A stretch of DNA of 49,329 nucleotides from Candidatus Enterocloster faecavium (GCA_019118585.1 DWYS01000058.1:1-49329); one strand, 5' to 3'; positions 14,048-22,746 are shown, counted from the stretch's first letter. The notes: generated by a model not told the origin, from the letters alone. Made by a program: numbers and translations.

Positions 14048-14773
14048 GTGATTCGAAGGATTATAGAAATTAATGAAGAAAAATGCAACGGCTGCGGCGC
14101 CTGTGCCGCCGCCTGCCACGAAGGAGCCATCGCCATGGTGGACGGAAAGGCCAGACTCATGCGGGATGATTACTGCGACGGGCTGGGAGACTGTCTGCCC
14201 GCCTGCCCCACCGGAGCCATCACCTTTGTAGAGCGGGAAGCCGCTGCTTATGATGAGCAGGCCGTTCTGGCAAACAAGCAGAAAAAGGGAGCTGCCGCTC
14301 CTCATGCCGGCTGTCCCGGCCATCAGATGCGCCGTCTGAATCCCGCCAATGCAGAAGACAGCAGGCAGGAAGGCAGCCGCGTTCCGGCTTCTCCGTCTGC
14401 CCCTGCCGCCTCCCAGCTGGGCCAGTGGCCCTGCCAGATCAAGCTGGTGCCGGTAAACGCCCCCTATTTCCAGGGCGCAAAGCTTTTGATCGCCGCGGAC
14501 TGCACCGCCTTTGCCTGCGCCAGCCTGCACCAGGACTTTATGAGAGGGAAAATCACCCTCATCGGATGTCCCAAGCTGGACTCTGTGGACTACAGCGAAA
14601 AGCTGACGGAGATCATCAAAAACAATGATATCCAGAGCGTTACCATTGTACGCATGGAGGTCCCCTGCTGCGGCGGACTGGAAAATGCCGCCAAAAAGGC
14701 CATTCAGGCCAGCAAAAAATTCCTTCCCTGGCAGGTGGTCACCATTTCCATTGACGGCCGGGTCCTGGACTAA
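14048..14773 (+). CDS. 4Fe-4S ferredoxin-like protein linked to Hcp
   Basis: A 241-residue iron-sulfur protein. The first 65 residues hold two cluster motifs, CNGCGACAAAC and CDGLGDCLPACP. A Pro/Ala/Ser-rich linker follows, then a C-terminal domain with more Cys (AADCTAFAC, GCPKL, VPCCGG). Start is GTG 14048 with AAAGGAG nine bases before. It lies 53 bases upstream of hcp under the same operator. Inference: electron donor or cluster-loading partner of Hcp. Many Clostridia carry a similar protein before hcp. Confidence 0.85.
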   Translation: MIRRIIEINEEKCNGCGACAAACHEGAIAMVDGKARLMRDDYCDGLGDCLPACPTGAITFVEREAAAYDEQAVLANKQKKGAAAPHAGCPGHQMRRLNPANAEDSRQEGSRVPASPSAPAASQLGQWPCQIKLVPVNAPYFQGAKLLIAADCTAFACASLHQDFMRGKITLIGCPKLDSVDYSEKLTEIIKNNDIQSVTIVRMEVPCCGGLENAAKKAIQASKKFLPWQVVTISIDGRVLD

Positions 14774-14826
14774 AAAGCCGTCCAAAACCCCTGACATTGA
14801 CCAAATATAGACGAGGAGAAATCAAT

Positions 14827-16455
14827 ATGGAAAGACAGATGTTTTGTTTTCAGTGTGAACAGACCGCCGGATGTACCGGCTGCACCGGAAAGGCCGGAGT
14901 CTGCGGAAAGACCGCCCCGACGGCCGCTCTCCAGGATGAACTGACCGGCGCTCTCATCGGTCTGGCCCGGGCCTCGGCGGACAGCTCCCTTCCTGCCGGA
15001 TCCATTGACCAGCTTCTGATCCAGGGCCTTTTTACCACGGTAACCAACGTCAATTTCAACGAGGAGACCATCCGGAACCTGATCCGCCTGGTTCATGAGG
15101 AAAAAGAACGGCTGGTGCCGGATTGTTCCGTCTGCGGCTCTCCCTGCGGCAGAACGGAGGACTATGATCTATCCCTGCTGTGGAATGCCCCTGAAGATAT
15201 CCGCAGCCTGAAATCCCTGATCCTCTTTGGCATCCGGGGTGTTGGAGCCTACGCCTACCATGCTATGGTGCTGGGATACACCGATGAAGAGCTGAACCGT
15301 TTTATCCGCAAAGCCCTGTTCGCCGTAGGGGAGGACTGGGGAATGGAGGAGCTGCTCCCTGTGGTCCTGGAGGTTGGAAAATACAACCTGGCCTGCATGG
15401 AACTCCTGGACAGAGCCAATACGGAGACCTTCGGAACCCCGGCCCCCACGGAGGTTTCCATGAAGGTGGAGAAAGGTCCCTTCATCGTGGTCACCGGCCA
15501 CGATCTTCTGGATCTGAAGCTGCTTCTTGAGCAGACGGAAGGAAAAGGCATCAACATCTACACCCACGGGGAGATGCTGCCTGCCCACGGATATCCGGAG
15601 CTGAAAAAATACCCCCACCTAAAAGGCAACTTCGGGACCGCCTGGCAGAACCAGCAGAAAGAATTTGACGATCTGCCCGCCCCCATCCTCTTTACCACCA
15701 ACTGCCTGATGCCCCCCAAAGCCAGCTACGCGGACCGGGTTTTCACCACTGAGGTGGTCTCCTACCCGGAGATCGTCCACATCGGACCTGTACCTGGAAC
15801 GGAGGTACTGGGAGAGCATGGAGCAAAGAAGGATTTTACCCCGGTGATCGAGAAAGCCCTGGCCCTTGGCGGATATCCCGAAGACCGGCAGTTTACCGGG
15901 ATCAACGGCGGCGAGACCCTGACCACCGGCTTTGGACATGGTGCGGTTTTAAGCGCGGCTCCCCAGGTGGTGGAGGCCGTCAAGTCCGGCGCCATCCGCC
16001 ATTTCTTCCTGGTAGGCGGCTGCGACGGTGCCAGACCGGGACGCAATTATTACACGGAATTCGTAAAGCTGACTCCCCCTGATACCCTTGTCCTCACCCT
16101 GGCCTGCGGCAAGTACCGGTTCAACGATCTGGACCTGGGGACCATCGGCGGACTGCCCAGACTGATGGACATCGGCCAGTGCAATGACGCTTACAGCGCC
16201 ATCAGGATCGCTTTGGCCCTGGCGGAGGCCTTCGGCTGCGGCGTAAACGACCTGCCTTTGTCCCTGGTACTGTCCTGGTACGAGCAGAAGGCCGTCTGCA
16301 TCCTGCTGACCCTCCTGCATTTGGGGATCAAGAATATCCGGCTGGGCCCCACCCTCCCCGCCTTCCTGTCCCCCAATGTGCTGGACTACCTGGTGGAGCA
16401 CTACAACATCGCGCCGATCACCACTCCGGAGGAGGATTTGAAGGCGATGCTGTAA
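14827..16455 (+). CDS. hcp: Hydroxylamine reductase / hybrid-cluster protein
   Basis: A 542-residue hybrid-cluster protein. The N-terminal Cys motif (MFCFQCEQTAGCTGCTGKAGVCGK) binds the cubane cluster; later segments VGGCDGARPGRNYYTEF, LACGKYRFN and LGPTLPAF contain ligands of the Fe-S-O hybrid cluster. The protein reduces hydroxylamine in vitro and acts as an NO reductase or S-nitrosylase in other bacteria. ATG 14827 has GAGGAG ten bases upstream; the ten extra track residues are not family-like. Transcribed with the ferredoxin-like gene under the Crp/Fnr operator and closed by a strong terminator. Confidence 0.95.
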   Translation: MERQMFCFQCEQTAGCTGCTGKAGVCGKTAPTAALQDELTGALIGLARASADSSLPAGSIDQLLIQGLFTTVTNVNFNEETIRNLIRLVHEEKERLVPDCSVCGSPCGRTEDYDLSLLWNAPEDIRSLKSLILFGIRGVGAYAYHAMVLGYTDEELNRFIRKALFAVGEDWGMEELLPVVLEVGKYNLACMELLDRANTETFGTPAPTEVSMKVEKGPFIVVTGHDLLDLKLLLEQTEGKGINIYTHGEMLPAHGYPELKKYPHLKGNFGTAWQNQQKEFDDLPAPILFTTNCLMPPKASYADRVFTTEVVSYPEIVHIGPVPGTEVLGEHGAKKDFTPVIEKALALGGYPEDRQFTGINGGETLTTGFGHGAVLSAAPQVVEAVKSGAIRHFFLVGGCDGARPGRNYYTEFVKLTPPDTLVLTLACGKYRFNDLDLGTIGGLPRLMDIGQCNDAYSAIRIALALAEAFGCGVNDLPLSLVLSWYEQKAVCILLTLLHLGIKNIRLGPTLPAFLSPNVLDYLVEHYNIAPITTPEEDLKAML

Positions 16456-16481
16456 AACTTTCGCCTGCCTAAAGAAAATAT

Positions 16482-16530
16482 AAAACGCTTCCGGTTCCCG
16501 GCAGGATCTGCCTGGTCGGAAGCGTTTTTT
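16482..16530. terminator. Terminator after hcp, probably bidirectional
   Basis: AAAACGCTTCCG and CGGAAGCGTTTT form a 12-bp stem with a small GGCAG..CTGCC hairpin in the loop. T-run on the + strand and A-run mirrored for the convergent phosphatase gene. Confidence 0.85.
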
Positions 16531-16537
16531 CTTCTGT

Positions 16538-17224
16538 CTACAAAAATGTTTCCAGCTCCGCAAGCGCCCGGATCTCATAATCCGGCCGGATATCCTCCCT
16601 CCCCGGAAGTCCCCCCGGATTATACCAGCAGGTATCGGTCCCCGCCTGCTTTCCTCCCAGAATGTCCGACTGAAGGGAATCCCCCACCAGCAGCATCTGT
16701 CCGGGACTGATCCCCGGAATCCTGGAAAAGCAGTAGTCGAAATACTCCTTCTGCGGCTTCTGGCTTCCCGCATCCTCAGACACAAAGATATCCTTCATAA
16801 ACCGGTCCAGGCCCGAGGCGGCCAGCCGCTTATACTGGGTGGAGGAGGTTCCGTTTGTGACGATGTAGAGGTCGTATTTTTTATGAAGAGATTCACAGAC
16901 ATCCAGAGCCCCTTCAATGAGAATGGCAGACCGATCCAGCTGGCTGCGGTAAAGCTTCTCCGCCTCCCAGCCGTCCACCTCTTTCCCAAGGGCCCCGAAA
17001 AAGTCCACAAACCTCTGGCACACCAGTTGTTCCTTGGTCACCTCTCCCCGCTCAAAAGCCGCCCAGGCCCGCTCGTTCATTTCATGATACAGGCTCAAAC
17101 GCTCCTGGGTGGGCTCAAATCCATAAGTTCTCAGCACAACCTTCATGCCGTCCGCCTCCGCCTGGTTAAAATCCAGGAGGGTTCCGTCCACATCCAGAAG
17201 GATGGCCTGATATTGTTTCTTCAT
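16538..17224 (-). CDS. HAD-superfamily nucleotidase, YjjG-like
   Basis: A 228-residue HAD phosphatase. Motif I is DVDGTLLDF (residues about 11-19), motif II IVTNGTSS, motif III Lys in GSQKPQKEYF, motif IV GDSLQSDI. The pattern and length fit the YjjG group of noncanonical pyrimidine nucleotidases, which remove phosphate from dUMP/dTMP and damaged or analogue nucleotides. Its ATG overlaps the stop of the MBL-fold gene by four bases. Third gene of the yitT2-MBL-HAD operon. Confidence 0.87.
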   Translation of the reverse strand: MKKQYQAILLDVDGTLLDFNQAEADGMKVVLRTYGFEPTQERLSLYHEMNERAWAAFERGEVTKEQLVCQRFVDFFGALGKEVDGWEAEKLYRSQLDRSAILIEGALDVCESLHKKYDLYIVTNGTSSTQYKRLAASGLDRFMKDIFVSEDAGSQKPQKEYFDYCFSRIPGISPGQMLLVGDSLQSDILGGKQAGTDTCWYNPGGLPGREDIRPDYEIRALAELETFL

Positions 17225-17922
17225 ACAATAAACACCTGCCCATCTTTCTCCACATCCGCAACCCGTTCCCGGTAGTCCCTGGACTCTTCCATCTCCTTCA
17301 GCCTGGAAATTACGGAAAAATGCCCCCAGCAGTGCATGGGGAATACATGGCGGGCGCCCACGGTTTTCATAAAATCGTCCATTCCCCTAAAAAAGTCCTT
17401 CCCCTGGCGTGGGTCCAGAGGCACGAAAGCCACATCGATCTTCTCGCCCTTCATGGCCTCCAGCTGCCGGTGGTAATTCACCTCCATGTTCCGGTTCCAG
17501 TCCTTCGGCTCTCCCTCCCACTGCCAGTTGTTTAAGTCCCCGGCATGGTAAATGACGCCATCCGGGGTGTGGATCAGGAACGCCACCCCTTCATCGGTGG
17601 ATTTGAAGGTCCGCACGGAAAAGCCGGAAAGCCAGGGCAGAGAAAACTCCTGCCCCGGCCCTGCAAACAGAATCCGGTCTCCAAGCTCGGACGGCGTCCT
17701 CTTTTTCCAGATATCGTCCGAAATCACATAATATACATCCTGGCGCTCCTTTGCCAGTTCAAAAATGACCGGCGAAAAGTGGTCCCCGTGCCGGTGGCTG
17801 ACAAAGACTGCAACAGGCTTCTTCTCCGGCAGAGAAAGGCTGCCCTCAAAATAGTCAAACAGCAGGGCCGCTCCTTTCAGCTCAGCCAAAAAGGAACTGT
17901 GGTGAATGTAAGTAATCTTCAT
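17221..17922 (-). CDS. MBL-fold metallo-hydrolase
   Basis: A 233-residue metallo-beta-lactamase-fold protein of the UlaG-like/ZnDP type. It shows the metal motif SHRHGDHF (near residue 43), a downstream His in YHAGDLNNWQ and a late His in FPMHCWGHF. The track start is a TTG that overlaps the yitT2 stop; ATG 17922 with GGAGG ten bases upstream is preferred. It could act on a small lactone, nucleotide or phosphodiester. Its operon partners (a YitT protein and a nucleotidase) suggest a salvage or housecleaning role, but that is a guess. Confidence 0.85.
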   Translation of the reverse strand: MKITYIHHSSFLAELKGAALLFDYFEGSLSLPEKKPVAVFVSHRHGDHFSPVIFELAKERQDVYYVISDDIWKKRTPSELGDRILFAGPGQEFSLPWLSGFSVRTFKSTDEGVAFLIHTPDGVIYHAGDLNNWQWEGEPKDWNRNMEVNYHRQLEAMKGEKIDVAFVPLDPRQGKDFFRGMDDFMKTVGARHVFPMHCWGHFSVISRLKEMEESRDYRERVADVEKDGQVFIV

Positions 17923-17924
17923 CG

Positions 17925-18791
17925 TCAATTTCCCTCCTTCAGTTCTTTAAATCCAAAGCCCAGCACCTCGCTGGTCTCCGTTGCCATCATGAAGGCATCC
18001 GGGTCCGTCTCATAGATGATCCGCTTCAGACGGGGAAACTGGGACTTGCGCACCGTACACAAAAGCATGGTGGTATCCTCTTTGCTGTATGCTCCCTGAG
18101 CCTTTAAAAGGGTAGCGCTGCGGTCCAGGTCCACGATCACCCGATGTGCAATTTCTTCCGGCCGCTTGGTGATCACGGTAGCCATAGTGCTCACCTCTCC
18201 GCCGTAGATGATGCTGTCAATGACCTTGGTCTGGGCAAAGAGGGTTACCAGTCCAAAAAGGGCCGCGTCCACATTCCCGAATACGAAGATAGAGATGACC
18301 AGCACCACTCCGTCCACCAAAAGCAGCGCCCGGCCAATGGACATCTGGGGCCGCTTCTTCTGCAGCAGATACCCCAAAATATCCGAACCTCCCGTAGTAG
18401 TTCCCGCCAGGAAAATGAGAGCCATTCCCACTCCGATCACCACGCCTCCGTACAGGCTGCACAGAAAACGGTCCCCGATATACACCGGGCAGACCGGTGC
18501 GACCGCCAGGTCAAGAACCGCTGAGGAAAGAGCCGTGGTCACTGCCGTTGTCACCGCAAACCGCCGGCTCAAATAAAACCAGGCCAAGATCAGCAGCGGG
18601 ATATTGGTTGCCATTGTCAGCATACCGATGGGCAGGTTGGTGAGATGGTTGATCAACAGGGCTACGCCGATGGCGCCTCCCGGTGCTACCTGGGCCGGCT
18701 CCACAAAGGCGTGGGTGCCGATGTCGTAAATCAAAATTCCCACCACCAGCAAAATCAGATTTTTTCCTTCCTCTTTCAGCAGCGTTCTCAA
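17925..18791 (-). CDS. YitT family membrane protein, paralogue 2
   Basis: A 288-residue YitT protein with the same layout as paralogue 1: membrane domain (GTHAFVEPAQVAPGG, TTGGSDILGY) and DUF2179 tail (TVRKSQFPRLKRIIYETDPDAF). The start appears to be TTG 18791, with AAGGAGG nine bases before and alignment to paralogue 1 from EGKN. A closer ATG is out of frame and would make only Met-Asp-stop, whose TGA overlaps the TTG. It leads an overlapping three-gene operon. It has diverged by about 30% from its neighbour copy, mostly conservative changes. Confidence 0.88.
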   Translation of the reverse strand: MRTLLKEEGKNLILLVVGILIYDIGTHAFVEPAQVAPGGAIGVALLINHLTNLPIGMLTMATNIPLLILAWFYLSRRFAVTTAVTTALSSAVLDLAVAPVCPVYIGDRFLCSLYGGVVIGVGMALIFLAGTTTGGSDILGYLLQKKRPQMSIGRALLLVDGVVLVISIFVFGNVDAALFGLVTLFAQTKVIDSIIYGGEVSTMATVITKRPEEIAHRVIVDLDRSATLLKAQGAYSKEDTTMLLCTVRKSQFPRLKRIIYETDPDAFMMATETSEVLGFGFKELKEGN

Positions 18792-18798
18792 TCCATTT

Positions 18799-18852
18799 TA
18801 CCTCCTTAAAATCCGCCCGGAAGGCCTAAATTCGGTCCGCCGGGCGGGTATT
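18799..18852 (-). terminator. GC-rich hairpin in the yitT2 leader
   Basis: CCGCCCGG and CCGGGCGG (perfect 8 bp) enclose a roughly 19-base loop and are followed by ATTTT and then the AAGGAGG site of yitT2. It may terminate readthrough from the M20 gene or act as an attenuator. A second hairpin, GCGCCGC...GCGGCGC, lies just upstream near 18858-18892. Confidence 0.5.
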
Positions 18853-18913
18853 TTTCAGCAGCGCCGCCGGATCGTTTCCAGCGCGGCGCCTTTTATGTTC
18901 TTTTCATTCGTCT

Positions 18914-20137
18914 TTAGCCGAAGGTTTTCCGATTCTCCTCAAACTCCTTCTCAATGGCCGGAAGCAGGGAGGAGTCCGTAATCAAATCCCATGAAGTCCC
19001 GGCCAGGGCCTTTGCCCCGTAGATCACGCAGTTGTGCGCATCCTCCGTCTTTCCTGCCTGGATGTACTCCTGGGAGTGGGAAGCCGTACCGGAGGGTACG
19101 AACCGGACTCTCAGACAGCAGCCGGGAAGCCGGTGCATCACATTTCCGAAGTCCGTGGAGCCGGTCTTCTCTCTGGGGGGACGCAAATCCGGTATGCCAG
19201 CCTCCGCCGCATTCTTCATCACCAGATCGTTAAGGGCAAAGACGGGAACCTTGTTGTCCAGAGACTGTGTTTCCGTAATCTGGGCCGTAACGCCGGACAT
19301 CATTGCCGCCCCGTTAATAATATTATAAAAGCGTTCCTTCAAACTGTCCAGATAATCCCGTGAAAAAGAACGGAGAGCAAATTTTCCCACTGCCCGTCCC
19401 GGCACCACGTTCTCCGGTCCGGGAAGTTCCTTGACGGTGTAGTGCATCCGCACATCATCCCGCACATGCTCCCGCAGAAACTCGATGCCTTGGAAGGCCA
19501 GAAGCAGCGCATCGAAGGCGCTGCGCCCCTGCTCCGGGGCAATGGCCGCATGAGCCTTTTTGCCGGTGTACACAACCTCATAGGTTGACAGGGCCAGGCA
19601 CTTTTTATCCGTACAGGTATCAGGTGCTCCGTGCATCATCAGGGCTACATCGATATCCTGGAAGCATCCGGCCTTCAGCATGTTGATCTTTCCGCCGAAG
19701 GTTTCCTCTGCCGGTGTCCCGTAAACCACTAAGTCATAGGGAACGCTCTTTAAAACCTCTTTTACTGCAACTGCCGCGCCCAGGCAAGACGGTCCCTGCA
19801 TATGGTGCCCGCAGCCATGTCCCAGATTTTCCAGGGCATCGTACTCACAGAGAATGCCGATCCTGGGGATCCGGCCGGAAGTTTCCGCCCCGCCAGTCTC
19901 CTGGGGCCGGTTCTGGTAAACGCAGCGGAAGGCAGTCTTCAATCCCCCGCAGTCCATTTCTACGGAAAATCCGTTGTCTTTCAGGAAGCCGGTCAGCAGC
20001 GCTGCCGCCTGAACCTCGTTTCCATCCGTTTCCGGATGGTCAAAAATAAAATCCGCCATTTGGGTCAGCTGTCCTGCCATGGAATCGATTGTTTCATACA
20101 GCTGTTTTTTCTGTTCACATACTACATTCTCGTTCAT
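18914..20137 (-). CDS. M20 family amidohydrolase (AbgB-like)
   Basis: A 407-residue zinc-dependent M20 hydrolase. Metal ligands are visible in LGHGCGHHMQG and TPAEETFGGK, the dimerisation-domain His in KKAHAAIAPEQGRSA, and a C-terminal metal-ligand region around FVPSGTASHSQEY. It resembles p-aminobenzoyl-glutamate hydrolase subunit B and other intracellular amide/dipeptide hydrolases, and has no signal peptide. AAGGAGG lies before the ATG, 18 bases after the YfcC gene. Inference: cleaves an N-acyl amino acid, dipeptide or aryl-amide taken up by the YfcC partner. Confidence 0.87.
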   Translation of the reverse strand: MNENVVCEQKKQLYETIDSMAGQLTQMADFIFDHPETDGNEVQAAALLTGFLKDNGFSVEMDCGGLKTAFRCVYQNRPQETGGAETSGRIPRIGILCEYDALENLGHGCGHHMQGPSCLGAAVAVKEVLKSVPYDLVVYGTPAEETFGGKINMLKAGCFQDIDVALMMHGAPDTCTDKKCLALSTYEVVYTGKKAHAAIAPEQGRSAFDALLLAFQGIEFLREHVRDDVRMHYTVKELPGPENVVPGRAVGKFALRSFSRDYLDSLKERFYNIINGAAMMSGVTAQITETQSLDNKVPVFALNDLVMKNAAEAGIPDLRPPREKTGSTDFGNVMHRLPGCCLRVRFVPSGTASHSQEYIQAGKTEDAHNCVIYGAKALAGTSWDLITDSSLLPAIEKEFEENRKTFG

Positions 20138-20155
20138 TATTTCCGCCTCCTTCTT

Positions 20156-21553
20156 TTACATTGGCCCGTACTTCATCAGCTGGGCGATCACAACCAGGAT
20201 GCAGCCTACCACTGTCCACATGGCAAAGCATTTCCACATAAACCTTACCCATCTGTCATAGGGAATATTCACCGCGCCCAGAATTCCCATAAGAGCGCCG
20301 GAGGTAGGCAGAATATAGTTTACAAATCCATCACCAAAGTTAAATGCCAGCACTGCAGTCTGACGGGTCACTCCTAACAGGTCTGCCAGCGGAACCATGA
20401 TGGGCATCGTGACAGAGGCCTGTCCGGAACCGGAGCTGATGAACAGGGAAACAATGATATTGGCGATCAGCATTCCCGGTCCCTGAATGATATAGGGAAC
20501 ATGGTCCAAAACGCTTGCCAGGCTGTGAACAACTGTGTCGATAATGGTTCCATCGGCCATGATAGAGCCAATGCTCTTGGCCAGTCCGATGGTAATAGCC
20601 GCGCTCATCATGCCCTTGCAGCCGTCCACAAATTCCTTGGAAATCCGGTTGGGGCTGAAGCCCGCCACCGCACCGCTGATGATTGCCAGCACCAGAAATA
20701 CTGCGGAGTACTCCGGCAGATCCCATCCAAGGGCAACGCTTCCGTAGATGATCACTACCAGGGAAACCACCAGACATCCGATCACCAGCCATTTTCTTAA
20801 ATCCATGGTCCCGAAATCTTCCAGGCTGATCTTTCCCGTCATTTCATTTTCCTGGTCCAAATCGTACATGGGAGATTTCTCCGGATGCTTCTTCACCTTA
20901 TTGGCATAGCGGATCAAGAAAATATTGGTCACCACATAGAATACACCGAAGCAGACGAAACGGTATCCGATTCCGGAAAAAGGCGGAAGTTCCGCAATCT
21001 GCTGGCTTACCAGGGTGGTGCTGGCGTTTAAGGTACCGGTAGAAAATCCAATGGCTCCGCCCAGAATGATGATGGCCGTTCCGGTTAGGGAGTCTAACCC
21101 CAAAGCCAGGGAAAGCATCACCATCACCGGGGCAAATGCGATAAACATATTCACTGCCTGGGTGGTACAGATCAAACCGAAGATCAGAGTCAAAATAGGG
21201 ATAAAAATTGCGATCTTTCCGGAAAACTTCATGGCTACCTTGGCTACAATAGCCTGGAGTGCGCCTGACTTCGTCAGCATATGGAAGGCGCCACCGGAAA
21301 ACAGAATGACCAGGAGCAGGTCAATATTATCCATAAAGCCGTTTACAATATACATGGGAATCAGTCCGGGATTTACCGGGGTCCTGGTCACGTAAGAGAA
21401 CTGCTGGGGGTCAATGACTTCCACTCCCCTGGCATCTTCAAACCGGACGTACTCACCTGCGGGAATAATCCAGGTCAAAATCACCGCCACTATAATAATG
21501 GCCAGGATGATTACAAAGGTATGGGGCATTTCAAATTTTCGCTTTTCCTTCAT
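20156..21553 (-). CDS. YfcC family (DcuC/C4-dicarboxylate-type) permease
   Basis: A roughly 465-residue membrane transporter with 11-13 hydrophobic segments. The N-terminus PHTFVIILAIIIVAVILTWI-PAGEY is characteristic of YfcC, and it has GSGQASVTMPIMVPLADLLG and FGDGFVNYILPTSGALMG at the C-terminal half. Related carriers move dicarboxylates, basic amino acids or peptide-like conjugates. Start could be GTG 21559 (AAGGA five bases before) or ATG 21553; both give the same mature protein. It precedes the M20 hydrolase and is divergent from a LysR gene. Confidence 0.87.
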   Translation of the reverse strand: MKEKRKFEMPHTFVIILAIIIVAVILTWIIPAGEYVRFEDARGVEVIDPQQFSYVTRTPVNPGLIPMYIVNGFMDNIDLLLVILFSGGAFHMLTKSGALQAIVAKVAMKFSGKIAIFIPILTLIFGLICTTQAVNMFIAFAPVMVMLSLALGLDSLTGTAIIILGGAIGFSTGTLNASTTLVSQQIAELPPFSGIGYRFVCFGVFYVVTNIFLIRYANKVKKHPEKSPMYDLDQENEMTGKISLEDFGTMDLRKWLVIGCLVVSLVVIIYGSVALGWDLPEYSAVFLVLAIISGAVAGFSPNRISKEFVDGCKGMMSAAITIGLAKSIGSIMADGTIIDTVVHSLASVLDHVPYIIQGPGMLIANIIVSLFISSGSGQASVTMPIMVPLADLLGVTRQTAVLAFNFGDGFVNYILPTSGALMGILGAVNIPYDRWVRFMWKCFAMWTVVGCILVVIAQLMKYGPM

Positions 21554-21655
21554 ATACACTTCATTCCTTTCTTCTTCTGGCTTTGGTTCTCCATGGGACC
21601 AAAACCGCCGTAACTTTGTGCCGCGGCTGTGCCAGAAGACAGGGCCCTTGCCTTC

Positions 21656-21684
21656 TTGACCATCGGCGATAAATCCAGTATAAT
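21656..21684 (+). promoter_or_regulatory. Promoter of the LysR gene at 21800
   Basis: TTGACC, 17 bases, TATAAT. Predicted start near 21691; leader about 110 bases, very AT-rich. Confidence 0.7.
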
Positions 21685-21705
21685 CCTCTTATATACATAA
21701 ATCAA
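21677..21705 (-). promoter_or_regulatory. Promoter of the YfcC-M20 operon
   Basis: Minus strand TTGATT, 17 bases, TATACT. Its -10 hexamer (21677-21682) overlaps the -10 of the opposing LysR promoter (21679-21684) by four bases, so both cannot be occupied at once. Confidence 0.6.
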
Positions 21706-21799
21706 ATTTAAAATTTTTAGGTTTTATATAGTCTTTAGCTATGATTTTTGAATTTTTTTCTCAATAGGCCCGTTTAAGGCAGCCAAAAAGGAGGCAGTG

Positions 21800-22714
21800 A
21801 TGGATTTAAAAGAACAGGAATATGTAGTAGCTCTGGCAGAGCACGGCAGCATCACCCGGGCGGCGGAGTCCCTCTTCATCTCCCAGCCCACCTTGAGTAT
21901 CTTTTTAAGCCGGCTGGAAAAACGGCTGGGTACCCCTCTTTTTAATAAAATCGGAAAAAAGCTGGTTCCTACCCTGGCGGGAGAGCTCTATGTCCGCCGG
22001 GCGAAAGAGCTTCTTATGATCCAGAGTCAGTTTCAGGGAGAGCTGTCGGACCTGATTTCCGGCTCCTACGGACGGCTGCGGCTGGGAATCCACAGCCGCA
22101 GAAGCTCCTATCTGCTTCCCAAGGTGATGGCCCAGTTCCGCTCTCAATATCCCAATGTAGATTTATCTCTGTGTGAAACCGGAAGCGCCGATATGGAGCA
22201 GAAGCTTCTGGAGGGCAGTCTGGACCTGATTCTTTCCAACCGTTTTCTGCAGCCGGAAAAGCTTTCCTTCTTCCCCATTTACCAGGATACCCTGGTGGCC
22301 GCCCTTCCATTCGGACATCCGGCCTGCCAAAAGGCTGTCATGCTTCCGGGCCACACGCGGCCCTGGCTGGATCTGCGGGAGCTGAAGGAAGAATTTTTCA
22401 TTCTGCAGTATCCCCATCAGTCCACCCGGCTCTTTACCGAACAGGCCCTGCGCTACAGCGGCGTTGTTCCCAAGAAGATCCTCTATATCCAGAACATGGA
22501 AACGGCCGCCCAGATGGCGGCCGAAGGGGTGGGCGCAGCTTTCACCATGGACAGCTACGCCAAACATTTTACTTATGAAAAACCTGTGTATTTCTTTGAG
22601 GTGGGGGACCCGGATTTCTCCGTCCAGATTGCCCTGGCCCACCGGAAGGAGGCCCATGTGCCCAAATACATGGAGCTCTTCATCCGGCTGGTGAGGGAGA
22701 ACTTCAACCGGTGA
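21800..22714 (+). CDS. LysR family transcriptional regulator
   Basis: A 304-residue LysR protein: helix-turn-helix EHGSITRAAESLFISQPTLSIFLSRLEKRLG, effector domain from RLRLGIHSRRSSYLLPKVM. AAGGAGG precedes ATG 21800 by five bases; the GTG at 21797 is an in-frame alternative. It is divergent from YfcC-M20 and shares overlapping promoters with it, so it is the likely regulator of that cassette. Confidence 0.92.
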   Translation: MDLKEQEYVVALAEHGSITRAAESLFISQPTLSIFLSRLEKRLGTPLFNKIGKKLVPTLAGELYVRRAKELLMIQSQFQGELSDLISGSYGRLRLGIHSRRSSYLLPKVMAQFRSQYPNVDLSLCETGSADMEQKLLEGSLDLILSNRFLQPEKLSFFPIYQDTLVAALPFGHPACQKAVMLPGHTRPWLDLRELKEEFFILQYPHQSTRLFTEQALRYSGVVPKKILYIQNMETAAQMAAEGVGAAFTMDSYAKHFTYEKPVYFFEVGDPDFSVQIALAHRKEAHVPKYMELFIRLVRENFNR

Positions 22715-22746
22715 CCAAAACAGCCGATGACCGAACGTTCCCGTTA

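Noticed and set aside
14012-14797. 261-residue minus-strand ORF opposite the ferredoxin gene
   Set aside because: Shadow ORF; the + strand has Cys cluster motifs, a ribosome site and operon context.
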